This document shows, one piece after another, positions 17,797 through 26,044 of a stretch of DNA of 38,266 nucleotides. Each line of letters begins with the position of its first letter. The first letter of the stretch is position 1. Below the pieces are notes generated by a model that was not told where the DNA came from, searched no databases, and saw nothing but the letters and a program-made list of their open reading frames with translations. The translations under genes and the position numbers were made by a program. The DNA is from Candidatus Methanophagales archaeon (GTDB lineage: Archaea > Halobacteriota > Syntropharchaeia > Alkanophagales > Methanospirareceae): the NCBI GenBank assembly GCA_003336485.1, contig QENH01000184.1, positions 1-38,266 of the forward strand, in the 5' to 3' direction.

Positions 17797-18219
17797 ATGA
17801 TGGAACTAAATAGGAAATTTAGAAAACTTCTAAACGCACATCTTCGGGATACTACAATAGGTGCTATTATGGAACCAGAGGTCATCACGATTACAGAATA
17901 TGCGAGTCTTGAGCAGTTATTTTCCTTGATAAGCGAATATCACCATTTGGGCTATCCCGTGGTTAATAAAGAGAACAAAACAACCGGCGTTATTTCCTAC
18001 AAAGATCTATTTCGCGTGAAAAGAGAAGACTGGAATAGCGTTCGTGTTAAGGAAAGGATGAGTACACGCTTAGTCAGTGTCAGTCCAGGAGATAGAGTTA
18101 TTAAGGCGGTGGAGAAAATGACCGAGGAGAGAATCGGGAGATTACTTGTAATTGACGACGATACGCTTGTAGGGATTGTCACGCGCAGTTCGATTATGGA
18201 TGCTTTGGGTACGATTTGA
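17797..18219 (+). CDS. Tandem CBS-domain protein
   Basis: This 140-residue protein consists almost only of two CBS domains. Repeat 1 covers residues about 18-72 (IGAIMEPEVITI, YPVVNKENKTTGVISYKDL). Repeat 2 covers about 82-138 (VKERMSTRLVSVSPGDRVIKAV, RLLVIDDDTLVGIVTRSSI). Such pairs bind adenosine nucleotides and sense energy state. AAGGAGAGGT at 17787-17796 supports ATG 17797 or the adjacent ATG 17800, excluding the longer frame that runs into the RND gene. It is the last gene of the surface protein-RND operon and may gate the transporter by nucleotide binding (inference). Confidence 0.88.
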   Translation: MMELNRKFRKLLNAHLRDTTIGAIMEPEVITITEYASLEQLFSLISEYHHLGYPVVNKENKTTGVISYKDLFRVKREDWNSVRVKERMSTRLVSVSPGDRVIKAVEKMTEERIGRLLVIDDDTLVGIVTRSSIMDALGTI

Positions 18220-18350
18220 GAAGGGTTGAAAGCGCCGCGGATGATCTTCCGAAGGAATAAGAATAAAGATGAAAAAGAGGCAAAAAAAGAATTCATACAT
18301 ACATACATATGCAACATTTATATGGCAATTCATTCATAGTATATATCATC

Positions 18351-18731
18351 ATGGTAAAAAGAAATTATATCGCGGATATAGAAAAGGCACTGAAAGAAGG
18401 GACGGAGCCAATAGCGTTATTGAATGTTATTTTAGGCTTTCTTAATTTTAAGCCAATAGAAATTAAAATATATAATCTTTTACTGACCTCTTCGTTAACG
18501 ATAAAACAAATTCAAAACCTGCTGAATCTTTCAGAACGGACAATACGAAAATATATCCGGCGATTAGACCAGGAAGGATTTATAATTAAAAGAGTAGAAG
18601 CGGGTAAAAGGCTTAAATACGTCTATACTGCTGTTCCTATTCTGGAAGCATGGAAGAAAGTAAAAGGAAAAATAGAGGAAATAATAGATGAGATTACCAG
18701 AGTTCTGGAAATAAAGGCGGTACTCTTTTGA
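18351..18731 (+). CDS. Winged-helix transcriptional regulator
   Basis: This basic protein of about 126 residues has a helix-turn-helix near residues 45-75 (LTIKQIQNLLNLSERTIRKYIRRLDQEGFI) and a wing (KRVEAGKRLKYVYTAV). It ends in a charged helix that could dimerise (VKGKIEEIIDEITRVLEIKA). It resembles TrmB/ArsR-like archaeal regulators, but no effector domain is visible. ATG 18351 lies about 30 nt after a TATA-like ATTTATATGG, pointing to a nearly leaderless transcript. It stands between two operons that carry matching AT-rich elements (14002 and 18792), so it is a candidate local regulator. A copy of its last 14 codons is at 12268-12312. Confidence 0.78.
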   Translation: MVKRNYIADIEKALKEGTEPIALLNVILGFLNFKPIEIKIYNLLLTSSLTIKQIQNLLNLSERTIRKYIRRLDQEGFIIKRVEAGKRLKYVYTAVPILEAWKKVKGKIEEIIDEITRVLEIKAVLF

Positions 18732-18791
18732 TAGAGCGATTCTCGATACGCATCTTCAAAGATTTTCGATCTCTTTCAATCATATGTATTG

Positions 18792-18819
18792 TATGAATAT
18801 TTTTATACATAGGTATGAA
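18792..18819. promoter_or_regulatory. AT-rich operator-like element, copy 2
   Basis: TATGAATAT-TT-TTATACATA-GG-TATGAA lies 30 nt upstream of the amphipathic protein gene and is followed by a TATTTATAAC TATA-like stretch at 18821-18830. It matches copy 1 at 24 of 28 positions. Confidence 0.55.
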
Positions 18820-18848
18820 TTATTTATAACAAAGAGGATAAGGGAAAT

Positions 18849-19292
18849 ATGGAAGAAAAAGAGAGTGAGGTAACAAAAGCTGTTAGAGAAGCGGTGGTGA
18901 AAGCGGTTGAGAAAGGGGAAAACCTAAAAGAAAAGGTAAGTGTGATTACCCGAGATGCCGTTAAGAAGGCATTGGAGGGAACCGACGTTACACGGGAGAA
19001 AGTGGAATCTGTGTCCAAAGATGCAATGAAAGGTGCAATTGAAGGTGCACGGAAGTTAGAAGTAGGAGCTGCTGAGGCCGCCAAAGGAGCTGCTGAGGCC
19101 GCCAAAGGAGCTGCTGAGGGCATAACTGAGGGGACGAAGCAGGCCGGTGCCAAAGCCGCCGAGCTGACGGAACATGCCGCAGAAGCAGCTCTGGACTCCG
19201 CAAAAGAAGTGGGCGATAAAGCGGTAGAAGTGGTGAAGAGTATCGTAACAGGCTTTATTGGAGCCGCAGAAGAGGTCTTAAAGAAGAAATAA
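18849..19292 (+). CDS. Alanine-rich amphipathic helical protein (apolipoprotein-like)
   Basis: This 147-residue protein has no cysteine, tryptophan or tyrosine and is built from Ala, Glu, Lys, Gly and Val in an amphipathic pattern, so it should be almost entirely helical. Residues 73-91 are made of the exact heptad GAAEAAK, repeated at DNA level in 21-nt units. Such proteins coat lipid surfaces or form coiled coils. No signal peptide is seen, so it is likely cytoplasmic and possibly membrane-peripheral. The UbiB-type kinase begins 4 nt after its stop, which makes co-translation and functional pairing likely. I do not recognise a named family. Confidence 0.75.
   Translation: MEEKESEVTKAVREAVVKAVEKGENLKEKVSVITRDAVKKALEGTDVTREKVESVSKDAMKGAIEGARKLEVGAAEAAKGAAEAAKGAAEGITEGTKQAGAKAAELTEHAAEAALDSAKEVGDKAVEVVKSIVTGFIGAAEEVLKKK
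19065..19121 (+). repeat. 21-nt in-frame tandem repeat (GAAEAAK heptads)
   Basis: Two identical 21-nt units (19065-19085 and 19086-19106) and a partial third (19107-19121) encode a heptad. Units of 21 nt allow repeat number to change without loss of frame or helical phase. Confidence 0.8.
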
Positions 19293-19296
19293 CGGA

Positions 19297-20997
19297 ATGG
19301 CGATTCGTAAAATCGGTGTGATTAGTCGCACGTATCGCCATATCAACCGCTATCGCGAGATTATCGCAATATTAGTGAAGTATGGTTTTGGAGATCTATT
19401 AGCGAAGCTTGAGTTACAAAAACGTCTCGACTTCGGTAAGGGTTTTGTATTAGGGAAAGGTGCTGCGGAGATAGCTGCTGCTTCGCGTTGGGAACGGGTG
19501 CGGATGGCTCTGGAGGAGCTTGGACCAACGTTTGTCAAATTTGGTCAGATTATGAGCACCAGACCCGATATGATACCGCACGAACTTATCCCCGAACTGG
19601 AGAAGCTTCAAGATAGGGTCCCTCCTTTTTCCACGGAAGATGCCAAACAGATTATCGAAGAGGAATTGGGGAATTCCATAGACAGTATCTTCAAGGACTT
19701 TACTGATTCCCCCATTGCCGCTGCCTCTATTGCACAGGTGCATAAAGCGGTATTGCCCAATGGAGAAGAAGCAGCAGTCAAGGTTCAACGTCCTGGCATC
19801 GACCGAATCATCGAGGTAGATTTGGAGATAATGCTCCATCTTGCCTCACTTATCAAGAAACATTTCAGCGAGGAACTAGATTGGGACCCAGTAGGAATAG
19901 TAGAGGAATTTACACGTGTAATCCGGAAGGAGCAGGACTTCAGAATAGAAGCGGCGCATATTGAGCGTTTTGCAGAAAATTTCCAGTCAGACATGAGAAT
20001 TCACGTGCCTTATGCATATCGTGATTTTTCTTCACGTAGAGTCTTGACGATGGAGTTTATTGGCGGGATAAAGGTCTCGGAGATTACAAGAGCAAAAGAG
20101 CATGAGTATTGCATTGATCCAAAAGTTGTGGCAGCACGAGGTGCAGACCTTGTTCTGAAACAGATATTTGAACACGGCTTTTTCCACGCTGATCCCCATC
20201 CCGGGAACATCCAGGTCTTGAAAGACAATGTCATCTGTTTCTTAGATTACGGAATGATGGGGTCTCTGTCAGCACGGCATCGAGAAGACCTGGCGGACAT
20301 TCTCTTTGGGATTGTAAATAAAGATGAAAGTAAAATCACGAAAACTATTTTGAAATTATCCGAGTATAGGCAAATTATGGATAACGAGAAGTTAGAATCT
20401 GATATTGCCGAACTTATCGAACTCTATGCCTATCGTCCACTTAAAGAGCTAGAAATAGGAAGTCTTCTACACCGCATTGCAAGAGTGGTTGATGAGTATC
20501 GTCTGAAAGGACCTCTGGATTTCTACCTGCTTGCAAAAGCACTGGTGACCATTGAAAGTGTGGGCAGAGAATTGGACCCAGAATTTAATGCTGTGAAACA
20601 CGCCGAACCGTTTGCCGAGAAGTTAATCATGGAACGTATGAGCCCTCGAAAGTTAATCGGAGATTTCTATCTCTCCGCTCTCGAAACGCACTTGCTAATG
20701 CGTGACCTACCCTCGGAAACACGAGATATATTAACACTGGTAAAACAAGGAGAGGCAAAGATTAAATTTGAGCATAAAGGTCTTGAGCCGATGCTTAAAA
20801 CCCTCGACCAGAATAACAATCGTTCAGTGTTTGCAATTGTTTTGGCTTCTCTTGTGATAGGTTCTGCCCTTATTGTTCTTTCTGGAGTTCCACCAAAATG
20901 GCACGAAATACCGGTTATTGGTATCATTGGTTTCCTTGGAGCAGGGCTAATAGGTTTTTGGCTGTTATTTTCGATTTTGCGGCATGGGAAGATTTAG
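19297..20997 (+). CDS. UbiB/ABC1/ADCK-family atypical kinase with C-terminal membrane anchor
   Basis: This 566-residue protein has all UbiB hallmarks. The KxGQ motif (VKFGQ, residues 80-84) is followed by STRPDMIPHELIPELEKLQD, then the alanine-rich AAASIAQVHKA loop, VKVQRPGI with the ATP-binding lysine, and HADPHPGNI near residues 296-304. Two C-terminal transmembrane helices (about 508-560) end the protein. Family members are membrane-associated ATPases needed for isoprenoid quinone handling in bacteria and eukaryotes. Their archaeal role is unclear, so I give no symbol. It forms a two-gene operon with the amphipathic protein and converges on glnK2. Confidence 0.92.
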   Translation: MAIRKIGVISRTYRHINRYREIIAILVKYGFGDLLAKLELQKRLDFGKGFVLGKGAAEIAAASRWERVRMALEELGPTFVKFGQIMSTRPDMIPHELIPELEKLQDRVPPFSTEDAKQIIEEELGNSIDSIFKDFTDSPIAAASIAQVHKAVLPNGEEAAVKVQRPGIDRIIEVDLEIMLHLASLIKKHFSEELDWDPVGIVEEFTRVIRKEQDFRIEAAHIERFAENFQSDMRIHVPYAYRDFSSRRVLTMEFIGGIKVSEITRAKEHEYCIDPKVVAARGADLVLKQIFEHGFFHADPHPGNIQVLKDNVICFLDYGMMGSLSARHREDLADILFGIVNKDESKITKTILKLSEYRQIMDNEKLESDIAELIELYAYRPLKELEIGSLLHRIARVVDEYRLKGPLDFYLLAKALVTIESVGRELDPEFNAVKHAEPFAEKLIMERMSPRKLIGDFYLSALETHLLMRDLPSETRDILTLVKQGEAKIKFEHKGLEPMLKTLDQNNNRSVFAIVLASLVIGSALIVLSGVPPKWHEIPVIGIIGFLGAGLIGFWLLFSILRHGKI

Positions 20998-21029
20998 AAA
21001 CACCTCTGTGGCACGGCAATAATGAAGAA

Positions 21030-21067
21030 ATACCAAAAAAATAAAAAATGAGGGGGAAAATCCCTCA
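21030..21067 (-). terminator. Hairpin and T-rich terminator after glnK2
   Basis: TGAGGG (21049-21054) and CCCTCA (21062-21067) form a stem that includes the glnK2 stop codon. On the minus strand it is followed by CATTTTTTATTTTTTTGG. It lies between convergent genes, so it may also end the UbiB transcript. Confidence 0.55.
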
Positions 21068-21403
21068 CAAAGCTGATTCGCCCGTCTCACCTGTTCTAAC
21101 TCGTATCGCCTCTTCGACTGGCAGCACAAATATCTTGCCATCGCCGACATTTCCGGTATATGCCGTTTCACGTATGATTTTCACTACCTTAGCCGCATCT
21201 TCGTCTCGCACGACCAGCTCTATCTTCATCTTTGGAACAAATTCCCTCACATATTCGTCTCCTCGCCACATGAGCTTTGCACCTTTTTGTCTGCCTCTTC
21301 CTCGTATCTCGGAAATACTCATGCTCACTATATTATCTGCCTCTAACGCATTCTTCACCTCGTCCAGCATCTCGAGTCTTATGATCGCCTCTATTTTCTT
21401 CAT
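21065..21403 (-). CDS. glnK: PII signal protein, GlnK type (copy 2), with T-loop tyrosine
   Basis: This 112-residue PII protein starts [20 protein letters not shown]. The T-loop reads MWRGDEYVREFVPKMKIEL, so a tyrosine stands at the position modified in enteric PII and cyclically nucleotidylated in other bacteria. The B-loop is TGNVGDGKIFV and the C-loop RVRTGETG. Its ATG overlaps the amt2 stop (4-nt overlap), so the pair is translationally coupled. The different T-loops of the two copies suggest non-exchangeable partners. Confidence 0.95.
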   Translation of the reverse strand: MKKIEAIIRLEMLDEVKNALEADNIVSMSISEIRGRGRQKGAKLMWRGDEYVREFVPKMKIELVVRDEDAAKVVKIIRETAYTGNVGDGKIFVLPVEEAIRVRTGETGESAL

Positions 21404-22881
21404 CCGCCTTTACCTCCTCTTTTCGGCTCGTTTTCTCCCATCGTATTACTCATACGTATTACTTTCGTCGGTCTTGCGGGTTCTGTGTAGACAAAATCAG
21501 GATACGAGATTATGCCGTGCTCGCTGATGTCAAGACCTGCAAGTTCCTCTTCCGGCGATACTCTTATGCCTATTGTCTGCTTGAGTACGTAGAATAGCAG
21601 GAAGCCCGTACCGAAAGCCCATGCGAAGTTCACGATTACACTTATGAACTGACATCCAAAGAACCCTGCGTTTCCGTAGAACAGTCCGCTAACAAATGGC
21701 TCAGCAGTGGTGTAATTGCCGTATGTACCGTCTGCGAACAAGCCAAGTGCAATCAGCCCCCAGGTTCCGTTGAAACCGTGTACAGGTACTGCGCCAACGA
21801 CATCATCCACACCTCTTCGCTCAATGAACCAGAAGCCGTAACAGATGATGAAACCTGCCACTATTCCTATTACCACAGAAGCCCACGGAGCCACCCAAGC
21901 ACAAGCTGCTGTTATCGCAACCAGACCAGCAACTGCGCCGTTTACTGTCATCACCACATCGGCCTTACCGAACTTCTTCCAGGTGATGAACATCGCAGTC
22001 ATTGCAGCCGCAGCCGCAGCTAAGGTCGTGTTCACTGCTATCACAGCTATCCGCAGTTCGTGTGCAGATAGTGTGCTGCCCGGATTGAAGCCGAACCAGC
22101 CGAACCAGAGTATGAACGCGCCAAGCACTGCAAACGCGACACTGTGCCCCGGTATTGGTATTGGCTTTCCTTCTTTTGTGTATCTCCCTATTCGCGGTCC
22201 CAGCAGTAGACATCCAGCGAGTCCGATATAGCCGCCGACTGCGTGAACAACACCGGAACCCGCGAAATCTAGTGCACCGTAGCCGCCGCCGAGTTTAGTC
22301 ATGAAGTCTGCAGAACTCAGCCAGCCACCGCCCCAGATCCAGTGCCCGTAAATGGGATATATAAAAGCACAAATGACCACACTGTAGATGACGTATGTGC
22401 TGAACTTCGGCCGCTCCGCAATTGCACCGCTTACTATTGTCGCTGCTGTTGCACAGAAAACCATCATGAAGAACCAGGTTAGTGCGGTGCCGACATCGTA
22501 TGACTCGCCTGCTAAGAAGAAGCCATCCGTTCCCACGAGCATATATGCGGAAGTGCCCATCATCAGCGCAAAGCCAACGGCAAAGAATGCAAGTGAACCC
22601 ATAGAGAAGTCCACTAAATTCTTCATCAACACGTTGGTAGTGTTCTTAGCCCGTGAAACGCCCGCTTCAAGCATTGCAAATCCCGGCTGCATGAACATCA
22701 CAAGAAATCCGCAGATTAGGATCCAAACATAATCCACAGGCGCACCCGGATCCTCTTCAAGCGTAGTTGCCCCCGTTGGGTCTCCAGCCATTACTGCAGG
22801 TATTAGCGCTATTATCATGCTCAACATCACGAGCATTATAGCCAACCGTCTCACTGATATTTCTCTTTTTCCTATTTCCAT
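21400..22881 (-). CDS. amt: Ammonium transporter Amt (copy 2), with N-terminal signal-like helix
   Basis: This 493-residue Amt protein is about 95 residues longer than copy 1. It has an extra N-terminal hydrophobic segment (residues 14-32, probably a cleaved signal), then an acidic linker. The Amt core begins at about residue 50 (VWILICGFLVMFMQPGFAMLEAGVSRAKN) and continues with [45 protein letters not shown] and DVVGAVPVHGFNGTWGL with the second pore histidine. It leads the amt2-glnK2 operon, with the nitrogen-regulon core element 54 nt upstream of its start. Confidence 0.95.
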   Translation of the reverse strand: MEIGKREISVRRLAIMLVMLSMIIALIPAVMAGDPTGATTLEEDPGAPVDYVWILICGFLVMFMQPGFAMLEAGVSRAKNTTNVLMKNLVDFSMGSLAFFAVGFALMMGTSAYMLVGTDGFFLAGESYDVGTALTWFFMMVFCATAATIVSGAIAERPKFSTYVIYSVVICAFIYPIYGHWIWGGGWLSSADFMTKLGGGYGALDFAGSGVVHAVGGYIGLAGCLLLGPRIGRYTKEGKPIPIPGHSVAFAVLGAFILWFGWFGFNPGSTLSAHELRIAVIAVNTTLAAAAAAMTAMFITWKKFGKADVVMTVNGAVAGLVAITAACAWVAPWASVVIGIVAGFIICYGFWFIERRGVDDVVGAVPVHGFNGTWGLIALGLFADGTYGNYTTAEPFVSGLFYGNAGFFGCQFISVIVNFAWAFGTGFLLFYVLKQTIGIRVSPEEELAGLDISEHGIISYPDFVYTEPARPTKVIRMSNTMGENEPKRGGKGG

Positions 22882-22934
22882 TTTCCGTATTATTTACCTC
22901 CTGCTCTAACGTTGTTTAAAGACCCCTATTAGAC

Positions 22935-22974
22935 TTTTTGAGAATTTTGCACAAAGATTCATAAAAAGTATGAA
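22935..22974 (-). promoter_or_regulatory. Nitrogen-regulon promoter/operator, amt2 site
   Basis: TTTTTGAGA (22935-22943) is followed by a 14-nt gap and the perfect inverted repeat TTCATA-AAAAG-TATGAA (22958-22974). TATTAGAC precedes the core on the plus strand, as at the nifV-operon and transporter sites. Confidence 0.7.
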
Positions 22975-23046
22975 AAATGTTAAGTAAAAAATAGGACTAT
23001 GGGATACTGTTACGGAACGTTAGTATATGGGAGTTCTATTCAGATG

Positions 23047-24183
23047 TTAATGTGCAATTAGCTTCTGATATAAACGCATCAATTCATCATCTGAGAGTGT
23101 CTTCTTCGTATTCTCTGCCATTATACGAACCATTCTGAGAATGTCATCAGACTCCTCTTTGGTAAGGTTAATACCGCGTTTCTCAAACACATACCGTATT
23201 GCATGTGAACCCGAATGCTTTCCTATTACTATCTCCCGCTCAAGTCCAACCTCCTGCGGGGCAAACGGTTCGTATGTCAAAGGATTTTTCAGGATGCCAT
23301 CTACATGAACGCCGGATTCATGCGCAAATATATCGCCACCCACAATTGGTTTCGAGACGGAAATAGCACGCAATGCGGCCTTCGCTACGTATTCTGACAG
23401 TTCACGAAACCGTGCGGTATCAAAGCCGAGGTCTGTGCCCGCGATATGTTTGAGTGCCATGACCACTTCCTCAAGTGCTGCGTTTCCTGCTCTTTCTCCG
23501 AGTCCATTGACTGTAACACTGGCATATCTTGCGCCTGCTCTGACCGCAGCCAGGGTATTTGCCGTTGCCATTCCAAAATCGTTGTGGCAGTGTATCTCTA
23601 TGTCAATATCTATTTTCGTCCTCAATTTGTTTATGACCTCTGATGTTTGAAATGGGTCAAGGATACCAACAGAATCGTCAAATCTCAGCCGGTTTGCACC
23701 ACTATCCTGAATAACCCTGGCAAATTGCATAAGGAAATCTTCTGCGCTTCTTGTGGCGTCCACAGCACCAACACATACATAAAGCCCCTCCTCTTTGGCA
23801 TATTCAATAACCTTTTTAGTCTCTTCAAGTACCCAGTCTCTACCCTTGTTGAGAATATATTTCAGGTGAATATCAGAAACAGGTACTGCGATAGAAACCC
23901 TTTTAACACCACATTCCGCAGACGCTTTAATATCTGGAATTGCTACACGATTCCATGTGGATATCTCTGCCTTGAGCCCGAGCCCGATAATAGCCTTTAT
24001 CGTCGCTTGCTCGTCATTACCCATAGCAGGAATACCCACCTCTATCTCTTGAACTCCAATTGCATCTAGCATTCGAGCAATATGCAACTTCTCTTCTCGA
24101 TTGAAGACTACTCCCGCACTCTGTTCACCATCTCTTAGGGTTGTATCAACGATGCCTATGTTTGGATCCCATTTACTAATCAT
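23047..24183 (-). CDS. nifV: Homocitrate synthase, NifV/AksA type
   Basis: This 378-residue enzyme of the alpha-isopropylmalate synthase family has [13 protein letters not shown] at residues 13-25, the metal-binding [12 protein letters not shown] near 198-209, [14 protein letters not shown] and [16 protein letters not shown]. NifV condenses acetyl-CoA and 2-oxoglutarate to homocitrate, the organic ligand of the nitrogenase cofactor. The methanogen homologue AksA does the same for coenzyme B. The nitrogen-regulon promoter upstream of this operon favours the NifV role, but no nitrogenase gene is in the window. The gene is 21 nt downstream of the DUF364 gene. Confidence 0.88.
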   Translation of the reverse strand: MISKWDPNIGIVDTTLRDGEQSAGVVFNREEKLHIARMLDAIGVQEIEVGIPAMGNDEQATIKAIIGLGLKAEISTWNRVAIPDIKASAECGVKRVSIAVPVSDIHLKYILNKGRDWVLEETKKVIEYAKEEGLYVCVGAVDATRSAEDFLMQFARVIQDSGANRLRFDDSVGILDPFQTSEVINKLRTKIDIDIEIHCHNDFGMATANTLAAVRAGARYASVTVNGLGERAGNAALEEVVMALKHIAGTDLGFDTARFRELSEYVAKAALRAISVSKPIVGGDIFAHESGVHVDGILKNPLTYEPFAPQEVGLEREIVIGKHSGSHAIRYVFEKRGINLTKEESDDILRMVRIMAENTKKTLSDDELMRLYQKLIAH

Positions 24184-24204
24184 AATCCCTTCATCCTTTT
24201 CATC

Positions 24205-24939
24205 TCACGCAGATCGTGCACAAAATCGCTCCAGATTTAATAGTTTTGCAACACCCGCTATTGTGACACCATAGAAAACTACCGGCTTTCTTTCTGCATC
24301 AGCAATCCTGAGAATTGATTCCGCGGTTCCATTAGCTATGGTAGTCCCTGTGACCAATGCCATATCACACCATTCTAACGCCTTTTTTGTATTCTTATTA
24401 CCATCCAAAATCATTACGCCAAACTTCTCCCGCCCTATGTTCTCTTTATCCTGATCTAGGATCTTGATTTCAAATCTTTTGGCGCAATGTTCTGCAAATG
24501 CGGGTTGAAAACCAAAAAGAGCTGTTTTTGGTCTCCCGTAGTTTTCTGAAATAAATTTAATTAACTCTTCACTACACTCCTCAGGGCCATTATTCTTGCA
24601 ATGTATGGTTCCATCAATTAGACCAAGATGCCTCATTACAGCATTCAAGGTGGCGATAAATATCGCCCTTCTAAAATTGTTTTTCAAGTCCATATCCAGG
24701 ACATTTTGAAGTGTTCCCTCGAAATTACCGTACATATCCGTGAACGCCTGACCCAAACTGCCGTTAAACTCTGCCTGCATTAACCGCTCTTTTCCCTTCA
24801 GTAATGGAAAATCATCCCTTTCCGGATTCCCTATGGCTTCTTCTGCACTCAATGTTTTTGCACTTATTCTTACGTTCCCTTCTCGCAGGTTATTCTCTAC
24901 CACGATTTTTTTAAATTTTTCCTTTATTTCTGCATACAT
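24205..24939 (-). CDS. DUF4213/DUF364 protein (putative heavy-metal chelation domain)
   Basis: This 244-residue protein has an N-terminal half of the DUF4213 kind (residues 1-100) and a C-terminal DUF364 Rossmann-like half. The latter contains ALFGFQPAFAEHC, KFGVMILDG, ALVTGTTIANGTAESILRIA and KPVVFYGVTIAGVAKLL. Family members are suspected to bind metals or metal chelates; the biochemical function is unknown. It sits between a glutamine amidotransferase (5-nt gap) and nifV (21-nt gap) under the nitrogen promoter, so a role in nitrogenase cofactor or metal supply is plausible (inference). CxxxxxxC pairs are not obvious, so ligands may come from His, Asp and Glu. Confidence 0.72.
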   Translation of the reverse strand: MYAEIKEKFKKIVVENNLREGNVRISAKTLSAEEAIGNPERDDFPLLKGKERLMQAEFNGSLGQAFTDMYGNFEGTLQNVLDMDLKNNFRRAIFIATLNAVMRHLGLIDGTIHCKNNGPEECSEELIKFISENYGRPKTALFGFQPAFAEHCAKRFEIKILDQDKENIGREKFGVMILDGNKNTKKALEWCDMALVTGTTIANGTAESILRIADAERKPVVFYGVTIAGVAKLLNLERFCARSA

Positions 24940-24944
24940 CCTAT

Positions 24945-25646
24945 TTATCTGCTCCTGTAATTTTTAACCCACTTAAAAAGGTTTGTAAACAACCGATTCG
25001 ACAATTCACGGTAAATATCCGCTTTTTTATTCGTCTTTTCTATCAAAGCCGCAGCATCTATTCCCTCTTCTGTGAGTTCGTCTTCATAAACTTTGACCCA
25101 CTCCGCTAGCATTTCCTGTGTCGCCTCAAGATGAAACTGGAGCCCATAAGCGTTTTTAAACCGGAAAGCTTGATTAGCGCAAAGCTTCGATTCTACAAGT
25201 TTTAATGCGCCTTCCGATATCTCAAAGGTATCGCCATGCCATTCCAAAGCGGGGAACATCTGTTCAAATCCTTTAAATAGTGGGTCTTCTACGCCTCCTG
25301 CCGTCAGTAGAATCTCAAAGTTTCCGATCTCTTTTGTCTGGTTTCTTCTTACTCTTGCGCCAAGTGCCTTTGCCAGCAGTTGCCCGCCGAGACAGAAGCC
25401 AAGATAAAAACCCCCTCTCGTAGCGAAGTTCTTTATCGTCGTGTTGAGCTGCTTTAAATACGGGTAACGCTCCTCATCATATACGTTCATTGGACCGCCG
25501 AGCACAATCAAAACATCGAAATTTTCGGGCAACTGCTCGCCCTCATACATTCTGGATATTTCATACTCGATGCCATTATCGTGTAGAAAGTCCTCCAAAT
25601 ATCCGGGGCCTTCACATGCTATATGCTGGACTATCTGTGCTTTCAT
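24945..25646 (-). CDS. Class I glutamine amidotransferase (GuaA-N-like)
   Basis: This 233-residue stand-alone GATase domain has the catalytic cysteine in GFCLGGQLLAKALG (near residue 79), the histidine and glutamate in GLQFHLEAT (near 168-173), and VLIVLGGPMNVYDEERYPYL at 47-66. Relatives include GMP-synthase-like amidotransferases and gamma-glutamyl hydrolases of unknown acceptor. It is the first gene of the operon that ends in nifV. Its start is 49 nt from the nitrogen-regulon core element, so its expression should follow nitrogen status. The ammonia acceptor is unknown. Confidence 0.82.
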   Translation of the reverse strand: MKAQIVQHIACEGPGYLEDFLHDNGIEYEISRMYEGEQLPENFDVLIVLGGPMNVYDEERYPYLKQLNTTIKNFATRGGFYLGFCLGGQLLAKALGARVRRNQTKEIGNFEILLTAGGVEDPLFKGFEQMFPALEWHGDTFEISEGALKLVESKLCANQAFRFKNAYGLQFHLEATQEMLAEWVKVYEDELTEEGIDAAALIEKTNKKADIYRELSNRLFTNLFKWVKNYRSR

Positions 25647-25694
25647 AATATTACTACCTCCTGCTCAAAGTTTAGTTAACTCCTCTTATTAGAT

Positions 25695-25724
25695 TATTTG
25701 AGAGATTTACATATGAATTATGAA
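25695..25724 (-). promoter_or_regulatory. Nitrogen-regulon promoter/operator, nifV-operon site (short-spacer class)
   Basis: TATTTGAGA (25695-25703) is followed by only 4 nt and then TACATA-TGAAT-TATGAA (25708-25724). The leader TATTAGAT next to the core and the nearby CTCCTGCTC ribosome-binding segment resemble the amt2 and transporter promoters. Confidence 0.68.
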
Positions 25725-25747
25725 AAAATAAGAAATTGTGTTGGAAG

Positions 25748-25876
25748 ATGCAAAGAATATTCGAAAATGCCGTTAAAAATGGAAAAATTTGCAAGGATGT
25801 TCGCGAACTTTCCCTGAGGCACCGTTTTGCCACGCATTTACTCGAGAATGGAATACATATAGGGAAAATGATGTGA
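25748..25876 (+). pseudogene. Tyrosine recombinase (Xer-like) remnant
   Basis: A 42-codon stretch encodes a recognisable piece of the catalytic domain: IFENAVKNGKICKDV, then the box II core LRHRFATHLLENGIHI, and then a stop. The conserved R-H-R arrangement matches LRHSFATHLLE of Xer enzymes. The later LLGH box and the tyrosine are missing, so it is a scar. The remaining intergenic part up to 26044 holds a diverged repeat (25908-25980) and the RelBE promoter. Confidence 0.75.
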
Positions 25877-25907
25877 ATAACGATGGTTGATGAAAGACTG
25901 ACAGAGG

Positions 25908-25980
25908 GAAGTATAACTCCAAACTGGTAGGATATATGACTTCAATGTCGCATATGAACGAGTTGTCCGAAATTTTGATT
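25908..25980 (+). repeat. Diverged dispersed repeat, copy A
   Basis: GTATAACTCCAAACTGG-TAGGATATATG and the following CATATGAACGAGTTGTCCGAAATTT align with 33145-33217 (TATAATTCCAAATTGG, GATATAACGAAGTTATCTGCAATTT). Identity is about two thirds by eye. Both copies lie next to recombinase relics. Confidence 0.4.
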
Positions 25981-26044
25981 TGGGCATAGACGAAGAAAAA
26001 ACATATATGCTATAATGAACTATAGTATGTTATGGTGATGTGAA

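Noticed and set aside
18295-18311. ATACATACATACATATG as a microsatellite of interest
   Set aside because: It is a short AT-rich run near a promoter and too small to interpret.
19065-19121. Tandem repeats as a possible CRISPR or regulatory array
   Set aside because: The 21-nt units are directly adjacent without spacers and in frame with a coding region; they encode protein heptads.
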